Shown here one piece after another: positions 33,319-41,279 of a DNA stretch of 47,890 nucleotides. A program made the translations under genes and the position numbers. This DNA is from Candidatus Howiella intestinavium (GTDB taxonomy: Bacteria; Bacillota; Clostridia; Oscillospirales; Acutalibacteraceae). The stretch is taken from assembly GCA_904420585.1 (NCBI GenBank), contig CAJFVX010000036.1:1-47890 (forward strand). The letters are read 5' to 3'. The stretch's first letter is position 1; each line of letters starts with the position of its first letter. Under the pieces are notes generated by a model that was given only the letters and a program-made list of their open reading frames with translations, was not told the DNA's origin and made no database searches.

Positions 33319-34382
33319 TACTTGACACCTCCCGCCATTTTCTTGATTTCTTCTAAGATTTCACCCGGCTCGGGGATGACGCCGCCGGTGCGGCCGTAGA
33401 AATGGACCGGGCGGCTGCAGTCGATGGCCAGCTTTACGTCGTCCACCATCTGGCCCATGCTCATTTCCACGTCCAGGAAGGCCTTAGCCTGTCCCGCCAG
33501 CTCCTTGAGGGCCGCGGCCGGGAAGGGCCAGAGGGTCACAGGCCTGAAGCAGCCGGCCTTGATACCTTCCGCCCGGGCCTCCTTGACGGCCGCCTGCACC
33601 ACACGGGCGGTGGCGCCGTAGGCCACCACGATGTACTCGGCGTCCTCGGTCATATAGGTCTGGTACCGGGCCTCCTCGGCCTTGATTTTCTCATACCGCT
33701 GGAAGCGTTCCTTTACCTTGGCCTCCAGCTGGTTGGCCTGGAGATAGAGGGAGTTGACCACATTGTGGGGCCGCTTGTTCTGGTGGCCGGTCAGGGCCCA
33801 GGACTTGTCGATTTCCTTCTTTTCCTCTTTCTCCTTAAAGACCACCGGCTCCATCATCTGGCCCAGCATGCCGTCGGCCAGGATCATGGCCGGCATGCGG
33901 TAGGTTTCGGCCAAATCAAAGGCATCGGACACTAAGTCCACCATCTCCTGGACGGTGGAGGGGGCGAAGACCAGGATGTGGAAGTCGCCGTGGCCCATGG
34001 CACGGGTGGCCTGCCAGTAGTCGGCCTGGGAAGGCTGGATGCCGCCGAGGCCCGGGCCGCCCCGCTGTACGTTGATAATCAGGCCCGGCACGTCGGCGCC
34101 GGCCATGTAGGAAATGCCCTCGGCCTTCAGGCTGATGCCCGGGGAGGAAGAGGACGTCATGGCGCGGATACCGGCGGCGCCGGCCCCCTGCACCATATTG
34201 ATGGCCGCGATTTCACTCTCGGCCTGCAGGTATGTACCCCCGATTTTGGGCAGCCGCTTGGACATGTAGGCGGCCAGCTCGGTCTGGGGGGTGATGGGGT
34301 ATCCGAAGAAATGGTGGCAGCCGGCGCGTATGGCCGCTTCGGCCAGCGCCTCGTTGCCCTTCATCAGCACTTTCTCGCTCAT
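33318..34382 (-). CDS. vorB: 2-oxoacid:ferredoxin oxidoreductase, alpha subunit
   Basis: Catalytic alpha subunit of 354 residues. MKGNEALAEAAIRAGCHHFF and GYPITPQTELAAYMSKRLPK are the conserved opening. Then come QAESEIAAINMVQGAGAAGI, AMTSSSSPGISLKAEGISYM, and VQRGGPGLGGIQPSQADYWQ. These match proteins usually named 3-methyl-2-oxobutanoate dehydrogenase subunit VorB, active on branched-chain 2-oxoacids. The substrate call is by resemblance only; 2-oxoglutarate:ferredoxin oxidoreductase KorA is the alternative. The gene overlaps the ferredoxin subunit by one base and the beta subunit by one. Confidence 0.9.
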   Translation of the reverse strand: MSEKVLMKGNEALAEAAIRAGCHHFFGYPITPQTELAAYMSKRLPKIGGTYLQAESEIAAINMVQGAGAAGIRAMTSSSSPGISLKAEGISYMAGADVPGLIINVQRGGPGLGGIQPSQADYWQATRAMGHGDFHILVFAPSTVQEMVDLVSDAFDLAETYRMPAMILADGMLGQMMEPVVFKEKEEKKEIDKSWALTGHQNKRPHNVVNSLYLQANQLEAKVKERFQRYEKIKAEEARYQTYMTEDAEYIVVAYGATARVVQAAVKEARAEGIKAGCFRPVTLWPFPAAALKELAGQAKAFLDVEMSMGQMVDDVKLAIDCSRPVHFYGRTGGVIPEPGEILEEIKKMAGGVK

Positions 34383-34597
34383 TATTTATCCTCCTTTTCC
34401 ACCTTGATAGCCACGTCCGGGCAAATGGTCGCGCACATGGCGCAGGAAATGCAGTCCGCTTCCCGCACCGGCGCAGCGGGGTGATACCCCTTGCTGTTCA
34501 AGTGGGTTTTGGAGAGCTCCAGCACATGCTTGGGACATACGCTTACACAGAGGCCGCAGCCCTTGCAGCGGTCCTCCCGAATGGTCACGCGTTTCAT
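34382..34597 (-). CDS. 2-oxoacid:ferredoxin oxidoreductase, delta subunit (2x[4Fe-4S] ferredoxin)
   Basis: Electron-transfer subunit of 71 residues from the ATG at 34597 ([20 protein letters not shown]). Two [4Fe-4S] motifs are complete: [12 protein letters not shown] (near residues 11-22) and [12 protein letters not shown] (near 49-60). Between them is [15 protein letters not shown]. It passes electrons from the TPP site to free ferredoxin. GGGAGG lies about 13 bases before the start. It is the second gene of the operon, downstream of the P-loop ATPase. Confidence 0.94.
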   Translation of the reverse strand: MKRVTIREDRCKGCGLCVSVCPKHVLELSKTHLNSKGYHPAAPVREADCISCAMCATICPDVAIKVEKEDK

Positions 34598-34661
34598 ATG
34601 GTATCGACACCTCCCTGTCGAAATGAATGTAAAAATATACCTGTCTATGCAGCCCGTTCCC

Positions 34662-35342
34662 TTACCAGGGGGGCTGCACCGGCAAATCCATGGGGAAAAG
34701 GCTTCCCACCGCCGGATCCCCTTCCAGCCTTTCCACCTGTGGGACAAGGCCCTTTTCCACCGCCGTATATTTGACCGGCAGGCCGGTCAGCCGGGAGACG
34801 GCCGCCGCATAGGGCAGGCTTTCCTCCAGCAGCTGGGGGGTGGTGCCGGCGCCCCAATGGGTGTTGTTCACAAGGCCGGTGGCCCGCAGGCGGCTGGTCT
34901 TTTCAATGGCCTTAAGGATTTCCGCCGCTTCCTCCGGCTCGGACGCCAGGGGGCGGCTGCGGTTGATGACATAGAGCATCTCATAAGGGCGCTTTGCAAT
35001 AAGGTGGGCAAAGCAGCCCAGGGCCGTGGCGCCGGCGTCGTCCCCGCCCGCGTCGATAAGCACCCGTTCCCCGCTCTCCAAAATCCCCGCGATAGCCGGG
35101 TTTAGGGAGGGAATGTCCAGCATGGTGCCGGCAAAGTTGGGCGCGATGACCCGGACGCCTGCCGCCTCCAGTTCCGCCCGGTAGTCCGAGGAGCGGAAAT
35201 AGGGGTTCACCACGTCCATATCCATAAGGGTCAGCGGCGCACCGGATACGCGGCGGGCCAGGTTGAGGGAAAAGGTGGTTTTCCCGCTGCCGTAGTAACC
35301 ACATACGATGGTCACCGGGGCGGTAAGGTACTCCCGCTCCAT
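34662..35342 (-). CDS. P-loop NTPase of the MinD/CobQ-like type
   Basis: ATP-binding protein of 226 residues. Walker A is [20 protein letters not shown] (residues about 10-29), then [20 protein letters not shown] as the switch/Walker A' strand, and [16 protein letters not shown] as Walker B. The domain lacks the deviant KGGxGKT of MinD. The closest pattern is that of unnamed ATPases found next to VorDBAC genes in Clostridia, with the partner unknown. It is the first gene of the operon that includes the ferredoxin oxidoreductase, so a role in assembly, insertion of a cofactor or regulation of the complex is plausible but unproven. Confidence 0.8.
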   Translation of the reverse strand: MEREYLTAPVTIVCGYYGSGKTTFSLNLARRVSGAPLTLMDMDVVNPYFRSSDYRAELEAAGVRVIAPNFAGTMLDIPSLNPAIAGILESGERVLIDAGGDDAGATALGCFAHLIAKRPYEMLYVINRSRPLASEPEEAAEILKAIEKTSRLRATGLVNNTHWGAGTTPQLLEESLPYAAAVSRLTGLPVKYTAVEKGLVPQVERLEGDPAVGSLFPMDLPVQPPW

Positions 35343-35391
35343 TGTGCGCCTCCTTCCTTGCAGTCCAGCATATACGCATAGACTGTTTTAT

Positions 35392-35420
35392 AGTATAGCA
35401 CCTTGCGCTTTTTTTTGCAA
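35392..35420 (-). promoter_or_regulatory. promoter of the oxidoreductase operon
   Basis: On the minus strand: TTGCAA (35420-35415), a 17-base A-rich spacer and TATACT (35397-35392), 50 bases before the first ATG. Confidence 0.75.
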
Positions 35421-35555
35421 GCAAGGAGTCGATAAAAGGCCCCGCCTGTTGCAAAATGTAAACCCATGCTATTATATTGTTATAATTTACCTATTATTGC
35501 TATCAAATCTGGCCTGCGCAGGAAAGGGTGCCGGACAGGATGCGGAGGTATGCCC

Positions 35556-36968
35556 ATGTTATTTAATTCGGTGACCTTTCTCTTCTTCTTTCTCCCCGTT
35601 TCCCTCATCGCCTACTACCTGCTGGGGCTCCTGCCCTTCCGCTGGAGGATGAGCCTGCAGAACCTGCTGCTGGTAGGCCTTTCCCTTGTGTTTTTCGCCT
35701 GGGGCGGGCTGGACGCCGTAACCTTCCTGGTGGCCCTCATCATCGTCAATTATCTGGTGGGCCTGCTGTCCCTCAAGTTCCGGAAGATCCTGCTGGCCGG
35801 CGTGGTTTGCAATGTGGGGGCGCTTTTCTGCTTTAAATATCTGAATACCACCCTCAGCTGGATAGGCAACCTGACCTCCACCCCGCCCCTGACGGTGGAT
35901 TTGCTGGTGCCCCTGGGCATCTCCTTTATCATCTTCCACAACATATCCTATCTGCTGGACATTTACAACGGCAAGGTAAAGGCCAATAAGAACCTGCTGG
36001 AAGTGGCGCTGTACATCCTCTTTTTCCCCAAGCTCATCCAGGGCCCCATTGTGAAATATTACGATATGGAAAAGGAACTGAAGCACCGGGAAACCCGGCT
36101 TTCCGACTGTGTTTCGGGGGCCCAGCGCTTTGTGGTGGGGCTGGCCAAGAAGGTGCTGGTGGCCGACATTCTGGCCGAGACGGTGACGGATATTTTCAGC
36201 CGGTCTTTAAGCGGCATCGACGTACCCACCGCCTGGCTGGGGGTGCTGCTCTACACCTTTCAGATCTACACCGATTTCAGCGGCTATTCCGATATGGCCA
36301 TCGGCCTGGGCCGGTTTTTCGGCTTCCACTTTAAGGAGAATTTTGACTTTCCCTACACCAGCCTCTCCATCACCGAATTCTGGCGCCGCTGGCATATTTC
36401 CCTGGGCGCCTGGTTCCGGGAATACCTCTACTTTCCTTTGGGCGGCAACCGGAAAGGGAACGTCTATTTCAATCTGTTTGTGGTGTTCTTAGTCACCGGC
36501 ATCTGGCACGGCGCCACCCTGGTCTACTGGCTCTGGGGCATGGCCCACGGCGTATGCGTCATGCTGGAACGGTATCTCTTCAAGACCAAATGGTATGGGA
36601 AAATCCCCAAGTTCATCAAATGGTTTTTCACCTTCTTTATCGTCAGCGTCGGCTGGATCGCCTTCCAGACCGGGGACTTGGGAGGCTTTATCGACTACGC
36701 CAAAAACCTGGTGGGCTTAAATCCCCAGGAACTCACCTTCCATTTCCCCTATTTTCTCACCAACCGGGTTATCTTCCTTGTGCTGCTCTGCGCCGTCTGC
36801 ATATTCGTGTTTTCCCGAAAACGGGTGCAGCAGAAACTCCTGGCCCTGCGCCAGGGCTCCAGGGTATACTGCGCGGTTACCTACGCGGGCACCCTCCTGC
36901 TCTTCGCCCTGTCCATGATGGCGGCGGTATCCAGCACCTACAGCCCGTTTATCTATTTCCAGTTTTAA
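35556..36968 (+). CDS. MBOAT family O-acyltransferase (AlgI/DltB-like)
   Basis: Polytopic membrane O-acyltransferase of 471 residues; GCGGAGGT lies 6 bases before ATG 35556. About ten membrane segments are visible (first: SVTFLFFFLPVSLIAYYLLG). AlgI-type motifs are present: VPLGISFIIFHNISYLLDIY, FPKLIQGPIVKY, QIYTDFSGYSDMAIGLGRFF, FWRRWHISLGAWFREYLYFP, and VTGIWHGATLVYWLWG with the catalytic His. It probably passes an acyl group, usually acetyl, across the membrane to a secreted polymer. It is followed 12 bases later by an AlgJ-like partner. An AT-rich promoter region (TTGCAA, TATTATATTG) lies at 35450-35485. Confidence 0.93.
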   Translation: MLFNSVTFLFFFLPVSLIAYYLLGLLPFRWRMSLQNLLLVGLSLVFFAWGGLDAVTFLVALIIVNYLVGLLSLKFRKILLAGVVCNVGALFCFKYLNTTLSWIGNLTSTPPLTVDLLVPLGISFIIFHNISYLLDIYNGKVKANKNLLEVALYILFFPKLIQGPIVKYYDMEKELKHRETRLSDCVSGAQRFVVGLAKKVLVADILAETVTDIFSRSLSGIDVPTAWLGVLLYTFQIYTDFSGYSDMAIGLGRFFGFHFKENFDFPYTSLSITEFWRRWHISLGAWFREYLYFPLGGNRKGNVYFNLFVVFLVTGIWHGATLVYWLWGMAHGVCVMLERYLFKTKWYGKIPKFIKWFFTFFIVSVGWIAFQTGDLGGFIDYAKNLVGLNPQELTFHFPYFLTNRVIFLVLLCAVCIFVFSRKRVQQKLLALRQGSRVYCAVTYAGTLLLFALSMMAAVSSTYSPFIYFQF

Positions 36969-36980
36969 AGGGAGGCGCCT

Positions 36981-38330
36981 ATGAAAAAGCTGCAGATTGT
37001 TTTCCTGATTCTCTTATGCCTGATGGTGCTGGTGCCGGTCTTCACCATGAACACCGAGGAAAACGCCGTGTCGGCCATCGACAACCGGGAGCTCACCGAG
37101 CTGACTACGGAGGCTGACGACTATACCGACATGCTGGACAACTATGCAAAGGATCGCATCGGCTTTCGGGAGAATATGATCACCGCCTTCACCGAGTTCA
37201 ACGACCTGGCCTTCGGGGAGATGATCCATCCCACCTACGCCTACGGCAAGGACGGCTATGTCTTCTTCAATTTCACCGAGGAGAATGTGGACACCGCCTT
37301 TATCGAGGCCTTCTGCGCCTATCTCCGGCAGGCCCAGGATTATCTGGAGGCCCGGGGCATCCCCTTCTTATACTGCCTGAACCCGGCCAAGACCACCGTC
37401 TATTCCCAATACCTGCCGGCCGGCTATACCTATGAAAACAAGTTCAACACGGCCATGATAGAAGCCCTGGAACGGTATGGGGTCAACTACATTCAAAACG
37501 TGGATCTGCTCAAGGAAAAGACCCTGACCGAGCAGGTCTACAACGTAAAGTACGACGCCGGCCATTGGAACGACCTGGGCTGCTTCTACGGCACCAACCA
37601 CCTGCTGTCGGCTGTGTCCCGGATTTTCCCCAGCGTCTCCACCCTGTCCGTCAACCAGTTTGACATCGGGACCCGGCTGAAGACCACCCTGCCCGTCTCC
37701 AAATTTACCATCCATGAAGAGGTGCCCTTGTACACCAATAAAAATCTGGACGCCGTGGAATATCTGACCGATTCCTACTTTGATTTGCAGATGTCGGAAA
37801 GCCACCGCACCTTCTCCTACGCCCTGAATCCCGACGAATCCCTGCCCGACCTGCTCTTCTTCCACGGCAGCTACTATAACGGGGAGCGCACCAAGTTCTA
37901 CCAGACCTCCTTCCATGAGGCGGTGGGCGTACACAACTACGAGAATTTTATCAATCTGGATTACTACGTCAATATCTTCCAGCCCGACCTGGTTATCCTG
38001 GAGACGGCCGAATACGCCACCACCGCCTCCTACTTTGACACCGACGCGCTGTTAAGCAAGGTCCTGAACCCGGCCTATGATACCGTGGCGGACATCCCCC
38101 ACGACAGCATTGCGCTGGCCGACCTGGACGTCACCCGCACAAGCGAGGAGGGTTCCGCCCTGACCACCATCCAGTTCCCGGTGGAGGACGACGTAGCCTA
38201 TGGCTACATACAAATGGCCGGGCATGTGTATGACCTGGCCATAGAGGACGGCATGGCCAGCCTGACCCTGGAAACGGAAAATTATTATGATATAGACGCC
38301 ACCGCAGAACTCTTCTCCAGCCAGCCCTGA
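36981..38330 (+). CDS. AlgJ/AlgX-like SGNH O-acetyltransferase partner (DHHW family)
   Basis: Extracytoplasmic protein of 449 residues with an N-terminal signal anchor (about 4-22). The SGNH-like catalytic residues are visible: Asp192 and His195 in YDAGHWNDLGCF, and a serine in LLFFHGSYYNG (Ser297). ENRELTELTTEADDYTDM-type and KDRIGFRENMI segments resemble the start of AlgX_N domains, with YAYGKDGYVFFN as the next conserved strand. It most likely completes polymer O-acetylation together with the upstream MBOAT protein. The polymer is not identified by the neighbouring genes. Confidence 0.85.
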   Translation: MKKLQIVFLILLCLMVLVPVFTMNTEENAVSAIDNRELTELTTEADDYTDMLDNYAKDRIGFRENMITAFTEFNDLAFGEMIHPTYAYGKDGYVFFNFTEENVDTAFIEAFCAYLRQAQDYLEARGIPFLYCLNPAKTTVYSQYLPAGYTYENKFNTAMIEALERYGVNYIQNVDLLKEKTLTEQVYNVKYDAGHWNDLGCFYGTNHLLSAVSRIFPSVSTLSVNQFDIGTRLKTTLPVSKFTIHEEVPLYTNKNLDAVEYLTDSYFDLQMSESHRTFSYALNPDESLPDLLFFHGSYYNGERTKFYQTSFHEAVGVHNYENFINLDYYVNIFQPDLVILETAEYATTASYFDTDALLSKVLNPAYDTVADIPHDSIALADLDVTRTSEEGSALTTIQFPVEDDVAYGYIQMAGHVYDLAIEDGMASLTLETENYYDIDATAELFSSQP

Positions 38331-38344
38331 CCTGTTGGTCACCC

Positions 38345-38377
38345 AGCCGCAGCCGGCATGCCGGCTGCGGCTTTTTT
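38345..38377 (+). terminator. terminator of the MBOAT-AlgJ operon
   Basis: AGCCGCAGCCGGC and GCCGGCTGCGGCT form a perfect 13-base-pair stem with a 2-base loop, followed by six T. Confidence 0.92.
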
Positions 38378-38482
38378 GCTGCAGGCGCCCCTCTTTCTTT
38401 TCCAAAATTAACCAATTGTATAATTTCTTGCTTCTCTGCCATCTTAACATAATCAGTTGCCGACTTCTGGCCTATACCCATA

Positions 38483-38591
38483 GTATCCACCCTTTCCACC
38501 GGCTTTTCCACCTGTCATACCCCTTTTGCAGGCCGATTTCCGGCTTTCCTCTTTGAAAACCGTGGAAAACTCTGTGGAAAAAGTGGAAAAC
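38483..38591 (+). repeat. direct repeat unit 1 of the DnaA-box cluster
   Basis: Begins GTATCCACC, continues with TTTTCCAC, then a CCGATTTCCGGCTTT segment, and ends with three GTGGAAAA motifs (38553-38591). The last 39 bases match unit 2 at 34 positions by eye. Confidence 0.75.
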
Positions 38592-38814
38592 GCAGATTTT
38601 ATTCTGTTTACATAAATCTAATTCTGTCGGCTTATCCCTACAATAGAATACTATTTGTAATTATTCGTCTGCATGTTATTTTTGGCTAAATGCCCACCGG
38701 ATGGCGCACAGAACAGGCCTCCCTGTCCAACCGCCATTTTTCGGGTTCTTTACCCAAAACCAGGAAATATTTTACATTGACATAAGAAATTCCAGTTCAT
38801 TCCATCTACGGAAT

Positions 38815-38922
38815 GTATCCACCGATTCCCCCGTTTTTTCCACATGCCGGCCCTTGATTTCAGCCGATATTCTGCTTTGCCCGTTGAAAGCTGTGGATAA
38901 CCCCGTGGAAAAAGTGGAAAAC
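38815..38922 (+). repeat. direct repeat unit 2 of the DnaA-box cluster
   Basis: Same order of elements as unit 1, 332 bases downstream and almost the same length: GTATCCACC, TTTTTTCCACA, CCGATATTCTGCTTT, then TTGAAAGCTGTGGATAACC and two GTGGAAAA motifs. One variant is the perfect DnaA box. Confidence 0.75.
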
Positions 38923-39020
38923 TCATTTGACATAACCGGGTTTTCCACGAATTTTATGGTAACCGCACACCTTCGGGTATAATCCGGGTAAAATGTAAGT
39001 AAAGAACCGGCGGACAGTAT

Positions 39021-39057
39021 AAAAAATCCGCCGGAGCAATGGCCCCGGCGGATTTTT
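39021..39057 (-). terminator. SASP gene terminator
   Basis: AAAATCCGCCGG and CCGGCGGATTTT pair around a GAGCAATGGCC loop region. On the minus strand it ends in six T, 16 bases after the SASP stop. Confidence 0.85.
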
Positions 39058-39072
39058 CCCTGAAGGGGAAGG

Positions 39073-39270
39073 TTACTTCATGCTGTTCTCGTAGGACTCG
39101 ATCATCTTCTTGACCATCTGACCGCCCACGGAACCGGCCTGCTTGGAGGTCAGGTCGCCGTTGTAGCCCTGCTTCAGGTTCACGCCAACCTCGTTGGCAG
39201 CTTCCATCTTAAAACGGTTGAGGGCCTCGCGGGCCTCGGGGACTACAGCCTTGTTACCAGACTTAGCCAT
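39073..39270 (-). CDS. alpha/beta-type small acid-soluble spore protein
   Basis: DNA-binding spore protein of 65 residues that coats DNA in the A-like form and protects it in dormant spores. MKFEIA-type motifs are replaced by the family variants ALNRFKMEAANEVGVNLKQG, then YNGDLTSKQAGSVGGQMVKK MI with the conserved GSVGGQMVKKMI helix. The predicted GPR protease site is in FKMEAANEVGV. AAGGAGTGT lies before the ATG. Expression in the forespore by sigma-G is expected from the family; a clear sigma-G promoter is not obvious, although CACAATAGTA near 39333 has some resemblance to a -10. Confidence 0.95.
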   Translation of the reverse strand: MAKSGNKAVVPEAREALNRFKMEAANEVGVNLKQGYNGDLTSKQAGSVGGQMVKKMIESYENSMK

Positions 39271-39385
39271 GATACATACACTCCTTAAATCGTTAATTTG
39301 TTTTTTTGCTTTGCGTTTGCCTTACTATTGTGTTCCGGCCAAAGAATATTATCAAAGGGAATTTCAGGTATTTTTTTGACGAATT

Positions 39386-39928
39386 TTAAAGCGCCCCGCC
39401 CATGAGCCCGGCCGCCGGGTCGGCGTCGGCCAGAAGCAGGGCGGCCAGGCCGGCCATGAGGCCGTAGGGGGAAATGGGGGACGCCAGCCGCACGGGGAAA
39501 TCCCCCGGCTCCACCGGCCGGCCGGTAAGGGTCGTTAAGGTGCGCTGGAGGGTGACCACCGCCCGGTTTTCATAAATGCTGGACAAGGTCACCGTATCCG
39601 AGGCCGACATGCCGCAGGTCACCGCCGGCCCGCCCTGCCTTTCCAGCATCCGCAGGACGGCCGGCGCCTCGGAGGAGGTGACGGCCACAAAGCCGGGGGG
39701 CACCTGCCAATTGGAAAAAAGGGGGGCTGCCGGCGGCAGGATGCAGACCCCGCCGTCGGTCTTCCAGCGGGCGGCCTTCTCCTTTTGCACAAGCAGGAAC
39801 CGGCAGGCCGGATCCAGGGCTATCTCCTTATCCGTGCACCGGCAGACCCCGCCGCAGGCCGAGAGCACCCGGCTGATTTCCCGTCCCAGGGCCGGATTCT
39901 GCCAGCCGCACAACCAGATTGCCGTCAC
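39386..39928 (-). CDS. unknown protein, last gene of the germinant receptor operon
   Basis: Not recognised. The GTG at 39928, with AGAGGCGG 7 bases upstream, gives 180 residues and follows the 2-TM gene by 13 bases. The N-terminus MTAIWLCGWQNPALGREISR looks like a Rossmann-type strand-loop-helix. Further on are FVAVTSSEAPAVLRMLERQG, AVTCGMSASDTVTLSSIYEN and AVVTLQRTLTTLTGRPVEPG. A hydrophobic Ala/Leu-rich C-terminus closes it (PYGLMAGLAALLLADADPAA). The two cysteine clusters near the N-terminus (ACGGVCRC) are noteworthy. There are no predicted signal or membrane segments apart from the C-terminus. Confidence 0.7.
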   Translation of the reverse strand: MTAIWLCGWQNPALGREISRVLSACGGVCRCTDKEIALDPACRFLLVQKEKAARWKTDGGVCILPPAAPLFSNWQVPPGFVAVTSSEAPAVLRMLERQGGPAVTCGMSASDTVTLSSIYENRAVVTLQRTLTTLTGRPVEPGDFPVRLASPISPYGLMAGLAALLLADADPAAGLMGGAL

Positions 39929-39941
39929 GCCTTCACCGCCT

Positions 39942-40148
39942 CTACGCAAAAAGCTTATCAGCCAGCCACCGCACCCCTTCCAGAGGGCTTGGCGGTTGTA
40001 TGCCCCACGAAAGCAGAAGGGAGAGGACCGCACCCAGCAGCCACACCCCCGCAAATACCAGAATCTCCCGCCGGGCCCGCCGCCGTATAAGGGCGGGCAG
40101 GGTGACAAGAGCCAGGAGGGCATAGCCTGCCGCCAGCAGGAAGGTCAT
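39942..40148 (-). CDS. small two-membrane-segment protein, candidate germinant receptor D subunit
   Basis: A 68-residue protein with two membrane segments (about 2-20, TFLLAAGYALLALVTLPALI, and 29-47, ILVFAGVWLLGAVLSLLLSW) separated by RRRARRE. Its ATG overlaps the gerB-type stop by 4 bases. Small two-TM proteins of about this size encoded inside ger operons are known as receptor D subunits, which modulate germination. That identity is inferred from size, topology and position. Confidence 0.7.
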   Translation of the reverse strand: MTFLLAAGYALLALVTLPALIRRRARREILVFAGVWLLGAVLSLLLSWGIQPPSPLEGVRWLADKLFA

Positions 40149-41260
40149 GCCAGCGCCTCCTTTCGCCTCATCCGGCCGCCCCGCCGCAGGAACGCCGCAA
40201 GAAGGGTAAACAGGGGCAGGACGCCCTCAAACACCGCCGCGAAAACCGGCAGGACCCGGGAGCCCCCATAGATGTTTTCCATGGACGGGCCGAATAGGAT
40301 AAAGGCATAGGCCGCCGCCAGGGCTCCCATGGCCGGCAGCAGGTATTTGTAGTCCCGCAGGCGGAAGACCTGGGCCAACCCCAGGGCGGCGGCGTAAAAG
40401 TATATTGCCGTTTTGAAAAACTGCAAAAACAGCATGGTCAGGGCGTACAGCAGGTCCACCCGGGTGATGACCTCGGCCAGCTTAATATGCCGCACGGCCT
40501 CGTAGGAGGGCAGGGAGGCCACCGACGCCAGGTTTCCCAGCACGGCCACATTGCGCAGGATGACCGTCAGCAGGGTAGCCGCGCCCAGGGCCAGACCGAT
40601 AAACATGGAGCGCCGGAATCCGCCGCCGGCCTCCAGATTGGGGGCGAACATCAAAAATACCAGCACCTCCCCCAAAGGCACCGACGCCACCACAAAGCCC
40701 CCCTGGAGATACCGGCCGAGGGGGAGCTGGAAGACGGGCAGGAAGTTGGAAAGCTGCATATCCTTTGCCAGCAGCAGGATATTGACAAGGGTCACGGCCA
40801 CGGCCAGCAGGAAAAACAAAAAGCCCATGCGGCAGATGCCCCCCGCCCCCTTCCGGGCCGCCCAGCCGCAGACAAACAAAAAGGTCAGGACGATGACCAC
40901 CTGGGGGGTCTGGGGCATGATGTAGTCCACCACAAAGCCGGATACGTCGTTGGCCCCCACCGCCACCATGCTCAAAAAGAAAAACACATAAAAAAAGGAG
41001 AACAGCCGGCCCAGAGGCTCACCAAACACCGCCGCCAGGATGCCGAACAGGTTTTTGCCCGGATACCGCTTTACCAGGGCGGTGTAGGCCCACACCAGCA
41101 AAAGACTGATACAGAGGCCCAGCAGGGCCGAAATCCAGGATTCCCGCCCGGTCAGCACCATGACAAAGGAGGAAAGCAGGGATGAGCTCTGGATAAAGGC
41201 GGCCGCGGAAAACAGCAGCTGCCGGCTGGTGGCCTCGCTCTTATCTAAAGGCGCCGTCAA
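40145..41260 (-). CDS. spore germination protein, GerAB/GerKB family (receptor B subunit)
   Basis: Integral membrane B subunit of a GerA-type germinant receptor; 371 residues from a TTG start 6 bases after GGGGAG. About ten membrane segments of the APC amino-acid permease type are present. The opening is SRQLLFSAAAFIQSSSLLSS, then YPGKNLFGILAAVFGEPLGR, then FFYVFFFLSMVAVGANDVSG. ILRNVAVLGNLASVASLPSYEA and AEVITRVDLLYALTMLFLQF lie further on; these are family hallmarks. It sits third in the operon, after the A and C subunits (A-C-B order), and senses small-molecule germinants in the inner spore membrane. Confidence 0.9.
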   Translation of the reverse strand: MTAPLDKSEATSRQLLFSAAAFIQSSSLLSSFVMVLTGRESWISALLGLCISLLLVWAYTALVKRYPGKNLFGILAAVFGEPLGRLFSFFYVFFFLSMVAVGANDVSGFVVDYIMPQTPQVVIVLTFLFVCGWAARKGAGGICRMGFLFFLLAVAVTLVNILLLAKDMQLSNFLPVFQLPLGRYLQGGFVVASVPLGEVLVFLMFAPNLEAGGGFRRSMFIGLALGAATLLTVILRNVAVLGNLASVASLPSYEAVRHIKLAEVITRVDLLYALTMLFLQFFKTAIYFYAAALGLAQVFRLRDYKYLLPAMGALAAAYAFILFGPSMENIYGGSRVLPVFAAVFEGVLPLFTLLAAFLRRGGRMRRKEALA

Positions 41261-41279
41261 TTTGCATCTCCCCTTTCGG

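Larger units (their letters stand above)
38378..39015. other. AT-rich non-coding region with clustered DnaA-box-like sequences
   Basis: More than 600 bases with no supportable gene. It contains one perfect DnaA box, TTATCCACA (minus strand, 38900-38892). There are also at least eight TTTTCCAC(N) variants on both strands, at 38504, 38561, 38573, 38582, 38836, 38904, 38913 and 38941. An especially AT-rich stretch lies at 38590-38690. No dnaA, dnaN, rpmH, parA or mnmG lies nearby in the window, so a canonical oriC gene setting is missing. A secondary DnaA-binding (titration) cluster and a relocated origin are both possible. Confidence 0.6.

Noticed and set aside
38335-38982. Short open frames in the DnaA-box region (73 and 93 residues)
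   Set aside because: No ribosome sites, repetitive TTTTCCAC-derived codons and no family resemblance.
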